A DNA stretch of 64,000 nucleotides. Source: Flammeovirgaceae bacterium UBA1842 (GTDB lineage Bacteria > Bacteroidota > Bacteroidia > Cytophagales > Cyclobacteriaceae). The notes beneath the pieces were generated by a model. That model was not told the DNA's origin. It did no database searches and saw only the letters and a program-made list of their open reading frames with translations. Where the stretch lies: the NCBI GenBank assembly GCA_002338655.1, contig DDIU01000010.1:816-64815 (forward strand). The letters are read 5' to 3'. Shown here piece by piece: positions 1-8,946 of the stretch (position 1 is its first letter; every line of letters starts with the position of its first letter). Both the position numbers and the translations under genes were made by a program.

Positions 1-42
1 CCGATGCAATCGGGACGCTCTAGCCAACTGAGCTACATCAAT
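1..42 (-). tRNA. tRNA-like 5' half, anticodon TGC (Ala?), cut by window edge
   Basis: Read on the minus strand, this is the 5' half of a tRNA: D-arm GCTC..GAGC, then stem TCCCG, seven-base loop ATTGCAT and CGG before the window edge, giving anticodon TGC (alanine). A 24-base block (16-39) is identical to the same part of the neighbouring tRNA-Ala(GGC). The acceptor strand would be ATTGATG, without the G1-G2-G3 expected of tRNA-Ala, and it starts just after the neighbour's terminator. It could be a real tRNA or a decaying duplicate; the 3' half lies outside the window. Confidence 0.5.
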
Positions 43-51
43 AGGGACAAA

Positions 52-77
52 CAAAAAAAGCACCTCGCAGTGCTTTC
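52..77 (-). terminator. Rho-independent terminator after tRNA-Ala(GGC)
   Basis: On the minus strand AAGCAC and GTGCTT form a stem around a six-base loop, followed directly by a run of T. It begins a few bases past the 3' end of the tRNA at 81-154. Confidence 0.75.
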
Positions 78-80
78 TTG

Positions 81-154
81 TGGAGAAGATGGGATTCGAA
101 CCCACGACCTCTTGACTGCCAGTCAAGCGCTCTAGCCAACTGAGCTACATCCCC
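81..154 (-). tRNA. tRNA-Ala(GGC)
   Basis: A full cloverleaf can be drawn: acceptor GGGGATG with CTTCTCC, D-stem GCTC/GAGC, anticodon stem CTTGA/TCAAG with loop CTGGCAG (anticodon GGC), T-stem GTGGG/CCCAT with loop TTCGAAT, and discriminator A. The 3-70 pair is G-T, the alanine identity element. Position 6-67 is a T-T mismatch. CCA is not encoded. A terminator follows. Confidence 0.92.
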
Positions 155-240
155 ATTTTTTTCAAAACTTGACAATTGAGCCTGTCAGCAGACAAGGCTA
201 CCTCCCAAATTGGAACGCAAATATAATTAATAATCAATTA

Positions 241-708
241 TTAAAAAGGTCTGCGGGCAGTAATAAACCGCTTTTTATAATAGTCGGAGTCAAGGTCATT
301 TTCCACCACCCCCAAGGAAGATGAACTATGGATAAATTTAACGCTGCCACCCCTAACTTCAGTGACCAATCCTACATGTGTTATCTTCCTACGTTTCTTC
401 CCTGTTGCAAAAAACACCAGATCACCGGGCTGCAGTTTCCCTTTCTTTACCTTCACCCCCACCTTACTTTGTTCGTTGGAAGTACGGGGTAGGGTATAAT
501 TTACCGTCCTAAACGAATTGCAAAGCAATCCAGAGCAGTCTATCCCTCCGCGGGTTGTTCCTCCCCACCGATATGGTGTTCCTACGTAGGAACGTGCTGT
601 ATTGATGATGGTGTTAATTTTCTGTTCCCTCACCCGTGCCTTTTTGGCGGAGCCACAAGAATAAACAACTAGAGACAGCAGAATAAAAACAATGAACCTG
701 AACTTCAT
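241..708 (-). CDS. NlpC/P60-family peptidoglycan endopeptidase lipoprotein
   Basis: Predicted cell-wall cysteine peptidase (family C40) that cuts stem peptides of murein; 155 residues. The N-terminus is a lipoprotein signal ending in a VYSC lipobox, so the enzyme should be anchored to an envelope membrane. The NlpC/P60 core follows: GTPYRWGG, then DCSG with the catalytic Cys, THVGLV with the catalytic His, and FIHSSS with a second His near the C-terminus. I start at ATG 708; a TTG two codons upstream is possible but unnecessary. Length is typical of minimal Spr-like enzymes. Stands alone, divergent from the dehydrogenase gene. Confidence 0.9.
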   Translation of the reverse strand: MKFRFIVFILLSLVVYSCGSAKKARVREQKINTIINTARSYVGTPYRWGGTTRGGIDCSGLLCNSFRTVNYTLPRTSNEQSKVGVKVKKGKLQPGDLVFFATGKKRRKITHVGLVTEVRGGSVKFIHSSSSLGVVENDLDSDYYKKRFITARRPF

Positions 709-805
709 TGGCAAAAAATTGTATCAGTTTAAAAAATCAATTTAAACTTACTCAATTCTTTTCAACCATAGTAAAAACATTCTAATTTTCACCAAAGATT
801 AACAA

Positions 806-3730
806 ATGGAGAAGGAGCTAAGATCATTAAAGAGGCAGTTGGAGGGTGAGTTGCTTATGGACTCCGTTTCAAAAGCATTATATGCCACTGATGCTTCTGC
901 CTACCGTGAGCTACCTGTAGCGGTAGCTATTCCAAAATCAAAAGCGGATATCGTAAAACTCATCCATTTTGCAAATACATACAGCACTTCCCTGATTCCC
1001 CGTACAGCGGGTACGTCTTTGGCTGGGCAGGTAGTCGGCAATGGGATCATTGTAGACGTCTCCAAACAATTTACAGAAATTATAGAAGTCAATAAAGAGG
1101 AGAAATGGGTACGGGTACAGCCCGGTGTGATCAGGGATGAACTCAACATGCACCTGAAAGATTACGAACTGTTCTTCGGTCCCGAAACCTCAACGGCCAA
1201 TCGCGCCATGATCGGTGGCATGATCGGCAACAATTCCTGTGGGTCAAACTCCATTGTTTATGGCAGTACCCGGGAAAAATTAATTTCAGCCACTGTGCTG
1301 CTTTCTGATGGCACTGAAATTGAATTATCTGCACTCAGTAAGGAGCAGTTTGATGATAAATGCAAACAAGGTGATCTAGAGGGGCAATTGTATCAGAATA
1401 TCAATTTGATATTGTCAGACCATCAAAACAGGTTAAATATAGCAGAGCACTATCCAAAAAAATCGATTAAACGTAGAAATACAGGCTATGCGATCGACCT
1501 GCTTATGGATTCGGAGCCATTTCTTGATGGGGCCGAAATGTTTAATTTTTGCAAACTTTTGGCAGGATCTGAAGGTACATTGGCCTTTGTAACAGAAGCC
1601 AAACTTTCACTTGATCCATTGCCACCCGTTCATAAAGCATTGTTATGCATCCATTTCGAGAGTATCTATGAATCACTACAGGGCAATCTAATTGCTTTAA
1701 AGTATAGTCCATCCGCTTCTGAATTGATGGATCATTATATTTTGGAGCGAACGAAGGAGAATATCATCCAGCGTGAAAATCGGTTTTTTGTTAAAGGAGA
1801 CCCAAAAGCAATACTGGTTGTAGAGCTAAATGCTGAAGATGAAAATTCCCTAAACTTAAAAACCGATCAGCTTATAGATGAATTAAAAAAGGCAGGATTA
1901 GGGTATCATTATCCAACGGTGATAGGGGTTGATATGAAAAAAGTATGGGAGTTGCGAAAAGCAGGCCTTGGCTTGCTGAGCAATATACCCGGAGATGCCA
2001 AGCCTGTACCGGTAATTGAAGACACAGCTGTTGACGTAAATGACCTTCCTGAATATATTCGGGAGTTCAATGAAATACTAAAAAAACACGATCTCTATTG
2101 TGTACACTATGCACATGCGGGTTCTGGTGAATTGCATTTACGCCCAATTATTGACTTGAAAACCGAAAAAGGCAATCAGCTATTCAGGACCATTCTTGAG
2201 GAAATTGCCAATCTTGTAAGGAAATATAAGGGTTCATTAAGTGGAGAGCATGGTGATGGGAGGCTACGGGGTGAGTTTATTCCATTTATGATCGGTGAGG
2301 ACAACTATCAGTTATTAAAACATATAAAATCGACTTGGGACCCAAAGGGGATATTTAACCCTGGCAAAATTGTAAATACCCCCGCAATGAATACTTCGTT
2401 GCGGTTTGTCCCAAATCAGAAGACCATTCAATATGATACAGTGCTTAACTTCGATGATTCGCAAGGGATTGTACGGGCAGCCGAGCAATGCAATGGGTCA
2501 GGTGATTGTAGGAAAACCCACCTTTCGGGAGGTACTATGTGTCCCTCATATATGGCTACAAAAAACGAAAAGGACACCACACGGGCAAGAGCGAATATAT
2601 TACGCGAAGTTTTGACCCATTCAAAAAAGGCCAATGCATTTGATAGTAAGGAGATTAAAGAAGTAATGGACTTATGCCTTTCTTGTAAAGGGTGTAAATC
2701 AGAATGCCCATCAAATGTAGATGTGGGAAAACTAAAGGCCGAATTTCTATACCAATATCAAAAAGTAAATGGAGTACCACTCAGAACCAAAATTATAGGC
2801 CATTTTGCCCGGTTAAACCGATTGGCTTCCTTTACACCATGGTTATATCATCTTGTAATGAGATCTCCATTGGCATCCATATCAAAAAGGATTATTGGAT
2901 TCCATAACAAACGGAGTATGCCGAAGCTATCAAAGACCCGGCTGAGTATTTGGTATGACAAAAATTACGCTAAACTCCCTGCCCTAACTAACCAAAAGGG
3001 CTCTTTATATCTCTTTTGCGATGAGTTTACGGAGTACAATGATGCTGATATTGGCATTATCACTATAAAGCTTCTTCATGGTTTGGGATTTGAAGTGAAG
3101 ATGGTTCAACATCCTGAAAGTGGCAGGTCCTATTTGTCAAAAGGGATGCTTCAAGAAGCAAAAAAATTGGCACTAGAGAATGTATCCTTATTTTCTAACC
3201 TCGTGAGCAAGGAGGTTCCGTTAGTCGGGATAGAACCTTCGGCTATTCTATCATTCAGGGATGAATATCCAAATCTGGTAGAAAAGCAGGAAATAGGAAA
3301 AGCACTTGAACTCGCCAAACATGTAATGACCATCGAAGAGTTTTTAAATAGTCAAATTGATCAAATTGATGCATCGATATTTACCAATGATGTTAAATTG
3401 ATTAAATTACATGGCCATTGTCATCAAAAAGCGCTTTCTTCTTTGGTGCCAAGCAAAAAAATACTTTCATTACCAAAAAATTATAAGGTTGAACTCATAC
3501 CCTCTGGCTGTTGTGGTATGGCAGGTTCTTTTGGATACGAAAAAGAACATTTTGATGTGTCGATGAAAATCGGTGAACTCGTACTTTTCCCTACCATCAG
3601 AAAGCAGCCTGATGATGTAATAATTGCCGCCCCAGGTACAAGCTGTAGGCATCAGATATTGGATGGGGTTCAAAAAAGGGCACTGCATCCAATAGAGATA
3701 TTATTTGAGGCACTAAATGTCAAGCTATGA
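806..3730 (+). CDS. Fused FAD-linked oxidase / Fe-S oxidoreductase (YdiJ type)
   Basis: A 974-residue fusion of a GlcD-like FAD dehydrogenase and a GlcF-like iron-sulfur protein, the arrangement of E. coli YdiJ (a D-2-hydroxyglutarate dehydrogenase). Residues 65-78 (PRTAGTSLAGQVVG) and 136-150 (GGMIGNNSCGSN) are FAD-binding PCMH motifs; the FAD-oxidase C domain follows to about 530. Cysteine motifs near 560-580 and 625-636 (CLSCKGCKSECP) bind Fe-S clusters. Two CCG-type cysteine-rich motifs are at about 869 (GHCHQKA) and 900 (SGCCGMAG). It probably oxidises a 2-hydroxyacid and passes electrons to the respiratory chain; the exact substrate cannot be told. The stop overlaps the next gene's ATG by four bases. 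Confidence 0.88.
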   Translation: MEKELRSLKRQLEGELLMDSVSKALYATDASAYRELPVAVAIPKSKADIVKLIHFANTYSTSLIPRTAGTSLAGQVVGNGIIVDVSKQFTEIIEVNKEEKWVRVQPGVIRDELNMHLKDYELFFGPETSTANRAMIGGMIGNNSCGSNSIVYGSTREKLISATVLLSDGTEIELSALSKEQFDDKCKQGDLEGQLYQNINLILSDHQNRLNIAEHYPKKSIKRRNTGYAIDLLMDSEPFLDGAEMFNFCKLLAGSEGTLAFVTEAKLSLDPLPPVHKALLCIHFESIYESLQGNLIALKYSPSASELMDHYILERTKENIIQRENRFFVKGDPKAILVVELNAEDENSLNLKTDQLIDELKKAGLGYHYPTVIGVDMKKVWELRKAGLGLLSNIPGDAKPVPVIEDTAVDVNDLPEYIREFNEILKKHDLYCVHYAHAGSGELHLRPIIDLKTEKGNQLFRTILEEIANLVRKYKGSLSGEHGDGRLRGEFIPFMIGEDNYQLLKHIKSTWDPKGIFNPGKIVNTPAMNTSLRFVPNQKTIQYDTVLNFDDSQGIVRAAEQCNGSGDCRKTHLSGGTMCPSYMATKNEKDTTRARANILREVLTHSKKANAFDSKEIKEVMDLCLSCKGCKSECPSNVDVGKLKAEFLYQYQKVNGVPLRTKIIGHFARLNRLASFTPWLYHLVMRSPLASISKRIIGFHNKRSMPKLSKTRLSIWYDKNYAKLPALTNQKGSLYLFCDEFTEYNDADIGIITIKLLHGLGFEVKMVQHPESGRSYLSKGMLQEAKKLALENVSLFSNLVSKEVPLVGIEPSAILSFRDEYPNLVEKQEIGKALELAKHVMTIEEFLNSQIDQIDASIFTNDVKLIKLHGHCHQKALSSLVPSKKILSLPKNYKVELIPSGCCGMAGSFGYEKEHFDVSMKIGELVLFPTIRKQPDDVIIAAPGTSCRHQILDGVQKRALHPIEILFEALNVKL

Positions 3731-4218
3731 AAATTCTTTACCTTGTAAGGCACGCTAAATCAAGCTGGGAAGACCAAAGTCTTTCTGATTTTCAACGACC
3801 ATTAAACCCTAGGGGTGAGCGCGATGCACCTGACATGGGACACAGGCTTATGAAAATGGGAATAATGCCCGATCTGATGTTAAGTAGTCCGGCAGTAAGG
3901 GCCATTACCACCTGTGAAACTATAGCCGATCAACTTGGGTATGCAAAAGACCAAATTGAAAAAGATAAAGCCATTTACCATGCTGGAGAATTTAAGTTAT
4001 TAGAGGTTGTTCATGAAATTAATGACCATGTAAAATCCCTTATGCTCTTCGGTCATAACCCTGGTATAACAGAATTTGCCAATGCACTCACAAATTCCAG
4101 TATTGACAACATTCCCACATGTGGCGTATTTGCATGTTCTTTTGACATAATCCACTGGAGTGATGTTCAATTGGGGAATGGTAAGCTGCTATTTTATGAT
4201 TACCCCAAAAATCAGTGA
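3727..4218 (+). CDS. sixA: SixA-like histidine phosphatase
   Basis: Histidine phosphatase superfamily, 163 residues. The catalytic LVRHAKSSW motif is at residues 6-14 and FGHNPGIT, carrying the second histidine, at 108-115. Length and RHAKS form match the SixA branch, which removes phosphate from phosphohistidine proteins. It overlaps the upstream dehydrogenase by ATGA, so the two are translationally coupled; any functional link is unknown. A small-molecule phosphatase role is possible. Confidence 0.85.
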   Translation: MKILYLVRHAKSSWEDQSLSDFQRPLNPRGERDAPDMGHRLMKMGIMPDLMLSSPAVRAITTCETIADQLGYAKDQIEKDKAIYHAGEFKLLEVVHEINDHVKSLMLFGHNPGITEFANALTNSSIDNIPTCGVFACSFDIIHWSDVQLGNGKLLFYDYPKNQ

Positions 4219-4223
4219 GCCTC

Positions 4224-4661
4224 TCAGCCCTCACTTTTATTTTGCCCCATATACCACCTCAAAGCGGATAGTTCATCAGGAAATAACATAGTATTGAAAC
4301 CTCCAGCGAGGGTTTCCCCCTCATAGTTGGCAACAGTACCTTGCGCAATGGATGATTTAGGTACTACCACTGCCTGATGGGTAAAGCCTATTTCTTCATA
4401 TTGAAGATTGACTTCATTAGTTAACCAATCAATATCCTTAGCACTAATAAGCTCTAGCATAGTGACATCGGCAAACAATAGAAAATTCTTATCATTTAGC
4501 TTTAGTTGAGGTACTTTTTCCCTGTAAATCTCCAATGATTTTTCAATAAGCCTTCTAAATACCGTGCTCGTAAAAACCCCCGACCATACCTCTTTTATAT
4601 ACGTAGTATTCTGTATCTCTTCAACTGTAATAACCAACTTCTCATGCGATAATAACCTCAT
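4224..4661 (-). CDS. Small protein of unknown function, STAS/SpoIIAA-like
   Basis: A 145-residue soluble protein without signal peptide or membrane segment. Alternating beta/alpha segments, the phrase FADVTMLE after the second strand, and an acidic FPDELSALRWY C-terminus resemble lone STAS/SpoIIAA-like proteins of Bacteroidota; this rests on general sequence character, not on a diagnostic motif. Convergent with sixA, with five bases between the stops. Confidence 0.6.
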   Translation of the reverse strand: MRLLSHEKLVITVEEIQNTTYIKEVWSGVFTSTVFRRLIEKSLEIYREKVPQLKLNDKNFLLFADVTMLELISAKDIDWLTNEVNLQYEEIGFTHQAVVVPKSSIAQGTVANYEGETLAGGFNTMLFPDELSALRWYMGQNKSEG

Positions 4662-4762
4662 ACGTACTTTGTCCTTTTTACCTCTATAACTCTAAATAAT
4701 AAAACACTTTAATCAACTAAATAGCAAAATACGAATTAAGCGGATTGATTGTTTTATTTAGA

Positions 4763-5359
4763 TTAAAATATTCCAACTATTTGAAGTGCCGTGAGTAGTA
4801 GAGCTAAAGAAAACGAAATGTTAACGGCTTGTTTTAATATTTTGTTTTGCATGTACTTTTGAATGGCATTGCCGAACAATGTCCAAGTAGAAACTGCACA
4901 AAAACCAACCGCTGCAAGCACAAATGTCCATGGTAAGATAGTTAAAACTTCTCCCTTAATTCCTGCCAGAAATGTGGTGAAAATCGTCAACCCACAAAAC
5001 AATCCTTTAGGATTAACCATTTGTAACAACAATCCTCTTGTAAATGTGGCCAACAATTTGATTTCACCAGTGGTAGCATAACTAGCTCTTAATGTTTGAT
5101 AGGCTAACCAAATAATATAGGCTGCACCGATATATTTTAGATAGGTGTTTATAAGTGGAGCCGATTGCAATAGGAAACCAGATAAAAGTGCACACACCCA
5201 TAGCATAAGGAAGAACCCCACAACTACGCCCATCAAAAATTTAAATGATTGCTGATAACCCAACAACATACCAAAAGATGCACTTGCAATATTATTAGGC
5301 CCAGGAGTAAACGAGGTAATAATAATAAACGAAGTAAAAGCAGCTAAGTTAACTTCCAT
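4763..5359 (-). CDS. LysE/RhtB-family amino-acid exporter
   Basis: A 198-residue membrane protein with about six hydrophobic segments. The N-terminal TPGPNN motif followed by a glycine-rich second helix is the signature of the LysE/RhtB translocator superfamily, which exports amino acids such as lysine, homoserine or threonine. Substrate cannot be inferred. Family length is about 200, so it is complete. Single gene; no regulator adjacent. Confidence 0.87.
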   Translation of the reverse strand: MEVNLAAFTSFIIITSFTPGPNNIASASFGMLLGYQQSFKFLMGVVVGFFLMLWVCALLSGFLLQSAPLINTYLKYIGAAYIIWLAYQTLRASYATTGEIKLLATFTRGLLLQMVNPKGLFCGLTIFTTFLAGIKGEVLTILPWTFVLAAVGFCAVSTWTLFGNAIQKYMQNKILKQAVNISFSLALLLTALQIVGIF

Positions 5360-5469
5360 ATTTAGTTAGTATCCAGGGTAAAAATATACGTACAAATAAA
5401 ATAGAAGATGTGTTTTTTTCTGTGGTTAATTTTAATCTAAATGATGAATTTCAATTATATGATCGAATA

Positions 5470-6534
5470 TTAAAACAATCGTTCCTTCAACACCCCCACT
5501 TCTTCCAATCTTACGCCTAAAAATATCTTGATGTTGCCAGAAGTTCCATTCACCTCCAGATTATCAATTTTTGCGGAGACTACCTGGTTTACCAATGTAA
5601 TACCTGCAAAAAACCAATCGCCATTAAATCCTGCTGCCACCCTAATGTTATAAATTGGACGAATAATGATATCCTCCTTTTCTAAATCATCAACATTGTA
5701 TTTTGTCCATAAGTGTGCTGGGCCAATACTGAGAGAGGCATTGAAATAAAATTTACGATAAATAAATGTGTGGGTATAACCTGGAAAGAGAGCCAAGGTA
5801 CTTATTCTTCCAAACCGATTATTTTCATTGCCCGGATAAGCCCCCTGAGCACTTTGAGGTATCAATGTGGAGTCTGCATCATATTTATAATTAGCGAAAA
5901 ACACCCCTAAAATTGGGGATCCAGTGCTTTTCAATTGCCGATCTGCCTGATTATAGGCCGATCTGTAAGAGAATTTTTTATGATTGAAAATATAAAAAGC
6001 ATTTAACTGAAAGTTTCTCAGTGTAAGGTCAGGGCGCTGAGGATAATTGTCCCCTGCTTGGTAACTGCTATAATGCCGGCCTGGTTTGTCTAAATACAGA
6101 CCTCTATAGCGTTGATATGCTATATCAGCACCCCATCTTTTTGTATAAATGTTAGATTGAAAATCAAAGGATTTGGTTTCGCCAAATTTCTCAACTGGCT
6201 TATTGGCTTCGTCTTGGTGCAGTTTAAATGATAACTCTGCCCCAATTTCGAATAGGTATAATCCAAAGCCAAAGTAAGTACTTGAACTTGGGTTATAGGT
6301 TATTTTATTGGCATTCTTATTTTCATCATTAAATTCAAGCGTCAGGTTCCTAACAGTCAGAATTGGCTTGATATAAAACTTGTGAGGGAAGTCCTTAATA
6401 TAGATTTCCCTAACTGAATCATACTTGACCGTCTGCAATGAATCATTTCTGAATTGAGCTGACACCGGAGATGCCAAAATCATGAATAAAATAAGAAACA
6501 ATAATTCCTTAAAGTTACCTATGCTTGTTTTCAC
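5470..6534 (-). CDS. DUF4421-family outer-membrane protein
   Basis: A 354-residue secreted protein with a cleavable signal (hydrophobic stretch ending PVSAQ). Repeated amphipathic beta strands rich in Tyr, Phe and Gly suggest a small outer-membrane barrel. YIKPIL-type and KRWGADIAYQRYRGLYL-type segments match DUF4421 of Bacteroidota; function unknown. Start is GTG, two bases after the hslU stop, so it is the last gene of the lon-porQ-hslU operon. No in-frame ATG precedes the signal peptide. Confidence 0.75.
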   Translation of the reverse strand: MKTSIGNFKELLFLILFMILASPVSAQFRNDSLQTVKYDSVREIYIKDFPHKFYIKPILTVRNLTLEFNDENKNANKITYNPSSSTYFGFGLYLFEIGAELSFKLHQDEANKPVEKFGETKSFDFQSNIYTKRWGADIAYQRYRGLYLDKPGRHYSSYQAGDNYPQRPDLTLRNFQLNAFYIFNHKKFSYRSAYNQADRQLKSTGSPILGVFFANYKYDADSTLIPQSAQGAYPGNENNRFGRISTLALFPGYTHTFIYRKFYFNASLSIGPAHLWTKYNVDDLEKEDIIIRPIYNIRVAAGFNGDWFFAGITLVNQVVSAKIDNLEVNGTSGNIKIFLGVRLEEVGVLKERLF

Positions 6535-6536
6535 AT

Positions 6537-7919
6537 TTACAGTATAAACTCACTAAGGTCTTTATTTTTCACCAAACCTTGAAGTTTTTCCCGTACTAAC
6601 TCTTTGGTAACCAAAATTTTGGAATTTGGGCCGATCTTATCAGGTACATCAAATAAGAATTCATTGAGAAGTCGGCTCATCACCGTATGCAATCTCCTGG
6701 CTCCAATATTCTCCACTTCTGAATTGATATGAAAAGCGGTTTCAGCTAACTCTTCCAGCGCATCTTCCTGAAATGAAAGTTCTACCTGCTCTGATTGGAG
6801 CAAAGCTATGTACTGTTTAGTCAATGAATTTTTAGGTTCCTTCAAAATATGGAAAAAATCATCCTTTGTTAAATTTTCCAGCTCCACTCTTATCGGAAAT
6901 CTTCCCTGCAATTCAGGGATCAGATCGGATGGTTTGGCAACGTGAAATGCACCGGCCGCTATAAACAATACATGGTCTGATTTAATTACACCATATTTCG
7001 TATTGATGGTACTCCCTTCAACAATAGGCAAAAGATCCCGTTGAACCCCTTCCCTGCTCACATCAGCCCCTTTTTGCCCACCACTGCTGGCAATCTTATC
7101 AATTTCATCGATAAATATTATACCTGTATTCTCAGCACGGGCAATGGCCAGCTCCTTCACTTCGTCCATATCAATCAACTTGGCCGATTCCTCTTCAAAC
7201 AAAAGTTTTCTTGCCTCACTGATGGTAACTTTTCTCTTTTTCGATTTTTTCGGCATCATATTGCCAATCATTTCCTGTAGGTTGATCATTGAAGATTCAT
7301 CCATCATGCCTCCACCTATCATGCCCACACCGCCAGCCGAGGGCTTCTGTACATTGATATCAATCTTTCTTTCTTCTAATTCCCCATTCCTGATTTTCTC
7401 CCTGAACCTCTCCCTTGTCCTTTCGTTTAGCTCCTGTTCTGTTTTGGGTTCTTCATCAGTTTGGGTTTTTGTTGATGAACCATTGGTGTGCATGGGTGGA
7501 ATGAGCGCATCAAGTATAATCTCCTCCACAATTTGTTCCGCACGTTGCTTCACATTCTCCTTTTTCTCTGATTTTACAAGATTAACGGCCTGTTCTACCA
7601 AATCACGAACCATACTCTCCACATCACGACCCACATAACCCACCTCTGTAAATTTAGAAGCCTCTACCTTAACAAAAGGAGCATTGGCGATTTTTGCCAA
7701 CCTTCTGGCAATCTCTGTTTTACCTACACCAGTTGCACCTATCATCAAGATGTTATTAGGTACAATTTCCCCCTGCATGTCATCCTTAACATTCATCCTC
7801 CTCCATCTATTTCGCAAGGCGATAGCTACATTTCTTTTAGCCTCCTTCTGTCCGATAATGTATTTGTCAAGTTCTTCAACTATTTGTTTCGGGGTGAAAT
7901 AACTTTCTCTGTTTATCAT
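6537..7919 (-). CDS. hslU: HslU, ATPase subunit of the HslUV protease
   Basis: AAA+ unfoldase that feeds substrates to the HslV peptidase in the cytoplasm; 460 residues, normal for the family. N-terminal FTPKQIVEELDKYIIGQ is characteristic, Walker A GATGVGKT is at 61-68 and Walker B (FIDEIDK) near 268. The middle I-domain is charged and variable and carries a GGVGMIGGGMM glycine/methionine stretch. The ATG overlaps the porQ stop by four bases. hslV is not in the window. Confidence 0.97.
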   Translation of the reverse strand: MINRESYFTPKQIVEELDKYIIGQKEAKRNVAIALRNRWRRMNVKDDMQGEIVPNNILMIGATGVGKTEIARRLAKIANAPFVKVEASKFTEVGYVGRDVESMVRDLVEQAVNLVKSEKKENVKQRAEQIVEEIILDALIPPMHTNGSSTKTQTDEEPKTEQELNERTRERFREKIRNGELEERKIDINVQKPSAGGVGMIGGGMMDESSMINLQEMIGNMMPKKSKKRKVTISEARKLLFEEESAKLIDMDEVKELAIARAENTGIIFIDEIDKIASSGGQKGADVSREGVQRDLLPIVEGSTINTKYGVIKSDHVLFIAAGAFHVAKPSDLIPELQGRFPIRVELENLTKDDFFHILKEPKNSLTKQYIALLQSEQVELSFQEDALEELAETAFHINSEVENIGARRLHTVMSRLLNEFLFDVPDKIGPNSKILVTKELVREKLQGLVKNKDLSEFIL

Positions 7920-8935
7920 AACTTATTCCTTCTCTTTAAAAACATATTCGTATTGGCGGTTACAGAAAAATTGTTGGATCCTCCTGCTGCATGGTAGCCA
8001 CCTCTGCTATAGGCAAATTCAAATGCCTTAATTCTAAACATCAAGCCGTAGGAAATTCCTGCCCCGCCCGATGTCTCTGCTAATTTTAACTCTTGCCGTA
8101 CCAAATGGTTATACCCAAACCGTACATTTAAATTCTTTGATAACAATAATTCAGCCCCTATGTTAACATGTCGAAGCACATTGTCAAATTCACCCGTTTT
8201 ATCTGGGCCATCAACATCATTGACATTAAAGTAAGTAATGTCCCCCTTATTGAGATTGTACCCTGTTAATGAAAACCTTAACGGCATATGTTCAGGCTTA
8301 AACGATATTCCCAATTGAACATCAAAAGGTAGTTTGGAGTCACTGGTGGTTGTATAGTCGCTTAACACCAACCCTATGTTTTTTATTGCAAGTCCCACAG
8401 TTAATTGCTTATCAGGATGAATAAATACACCTCCAATATCAGCAGCTATAGCCGATGATGAATACCCGGCCAAATTCGAATTGATAAACTTCAAAGATGC
8501 ACCAACACCAAAATTACCCACCTGATGTGCCCTACCTATGATCACCAAAGTCTCATTTGCAGAATATGTGCCTAAACTGGCACCAGTATCATCGTAACTA
8601 TCAATTTCGCCATATCCTAAATGGGTTATCCCAAAAAACCAAGACCCATATTTACCAAAATCATGTTGATAAACTGTAGAAACTATACTGGCATCTGCAA
8701 AGTAGTCTAAATATGAAAAAGATACCTTACCAGAAAGTGTATCACCATTCAATGCAGGATTATTTAAACCAAAGTTAACATCCTGATTGACCAATGAGAC
8801 ATTGACACCACCAAGCCCGGTTAACCTTGGGTTGGCCGGAATATTCACAAATTCATAAGAATGTTGCCCACCTATCTGACCATAACCTATAAATGGTGAC
8901 AGTACAAAAATGAGCAAAACAATCCTTTGAAACAT
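7916..8935 (-). CDS. porQ: PorQ, type IX secretion system outer-membrane protein
   Basis: A 339-residue beta-barrel protein with a signal peptide (cleavage near GYGQ). The opening after cleavage, with NIPANPRLTGLGG and then VNFGLNNPAL, is the recognisable start of PorQ. PorQ works with PorU, PorV and PorZ in the attachment complex that processes T9SS cargo at the cell surface. It lies between lon (11 bases upstream) and hslU (four-base overlap), so all three are probably cotranscribed. Confidence 0.85.
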   Translation of the reverse strand: MFQRIVLLIFVLSPFIGYGQIGGQHSYEFVNIPANPRLTGLGGVNVSLVNQDVNFGLNNPALNGDTLSGKVSFSYLDYFADASIVSTVYQHDFGKYGSWFFGITHLGYGEIDSYDDTGASLGTYSANETLVIIGRAHQVGNFGVGASLKFINSNLAGYSSSAIAADIGGVFIHPDKQLTVGLAIKNIGLVLSDYTTTSDSKLPFDVQLGISFKPEHMPLRFSLTGYNLNKGDITYFNVNDVDGPDKTGEFDNVLRHVNIGAELLLSKNLNVRFGYNHLVRQELKLAETSGGAGISYGLMFRIKAFEFAYSRGGYHAAGGSNNFSVTANTNMFLKRRNKL

Positions 8936-8946
8936 GCGCCAACTAT

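Noticed and set aside
7144..7638. 164-codon plus-strand open frame
   Set aside because: It is antisense to hslU with Ser-rich composition, and no promoter or family match; the hslU reading is certain.
6537..7919. hslV next to hslU
   Set aside because: No small N-terminal-threonine peptidase is found around hslU; the gene must be elsewhere.
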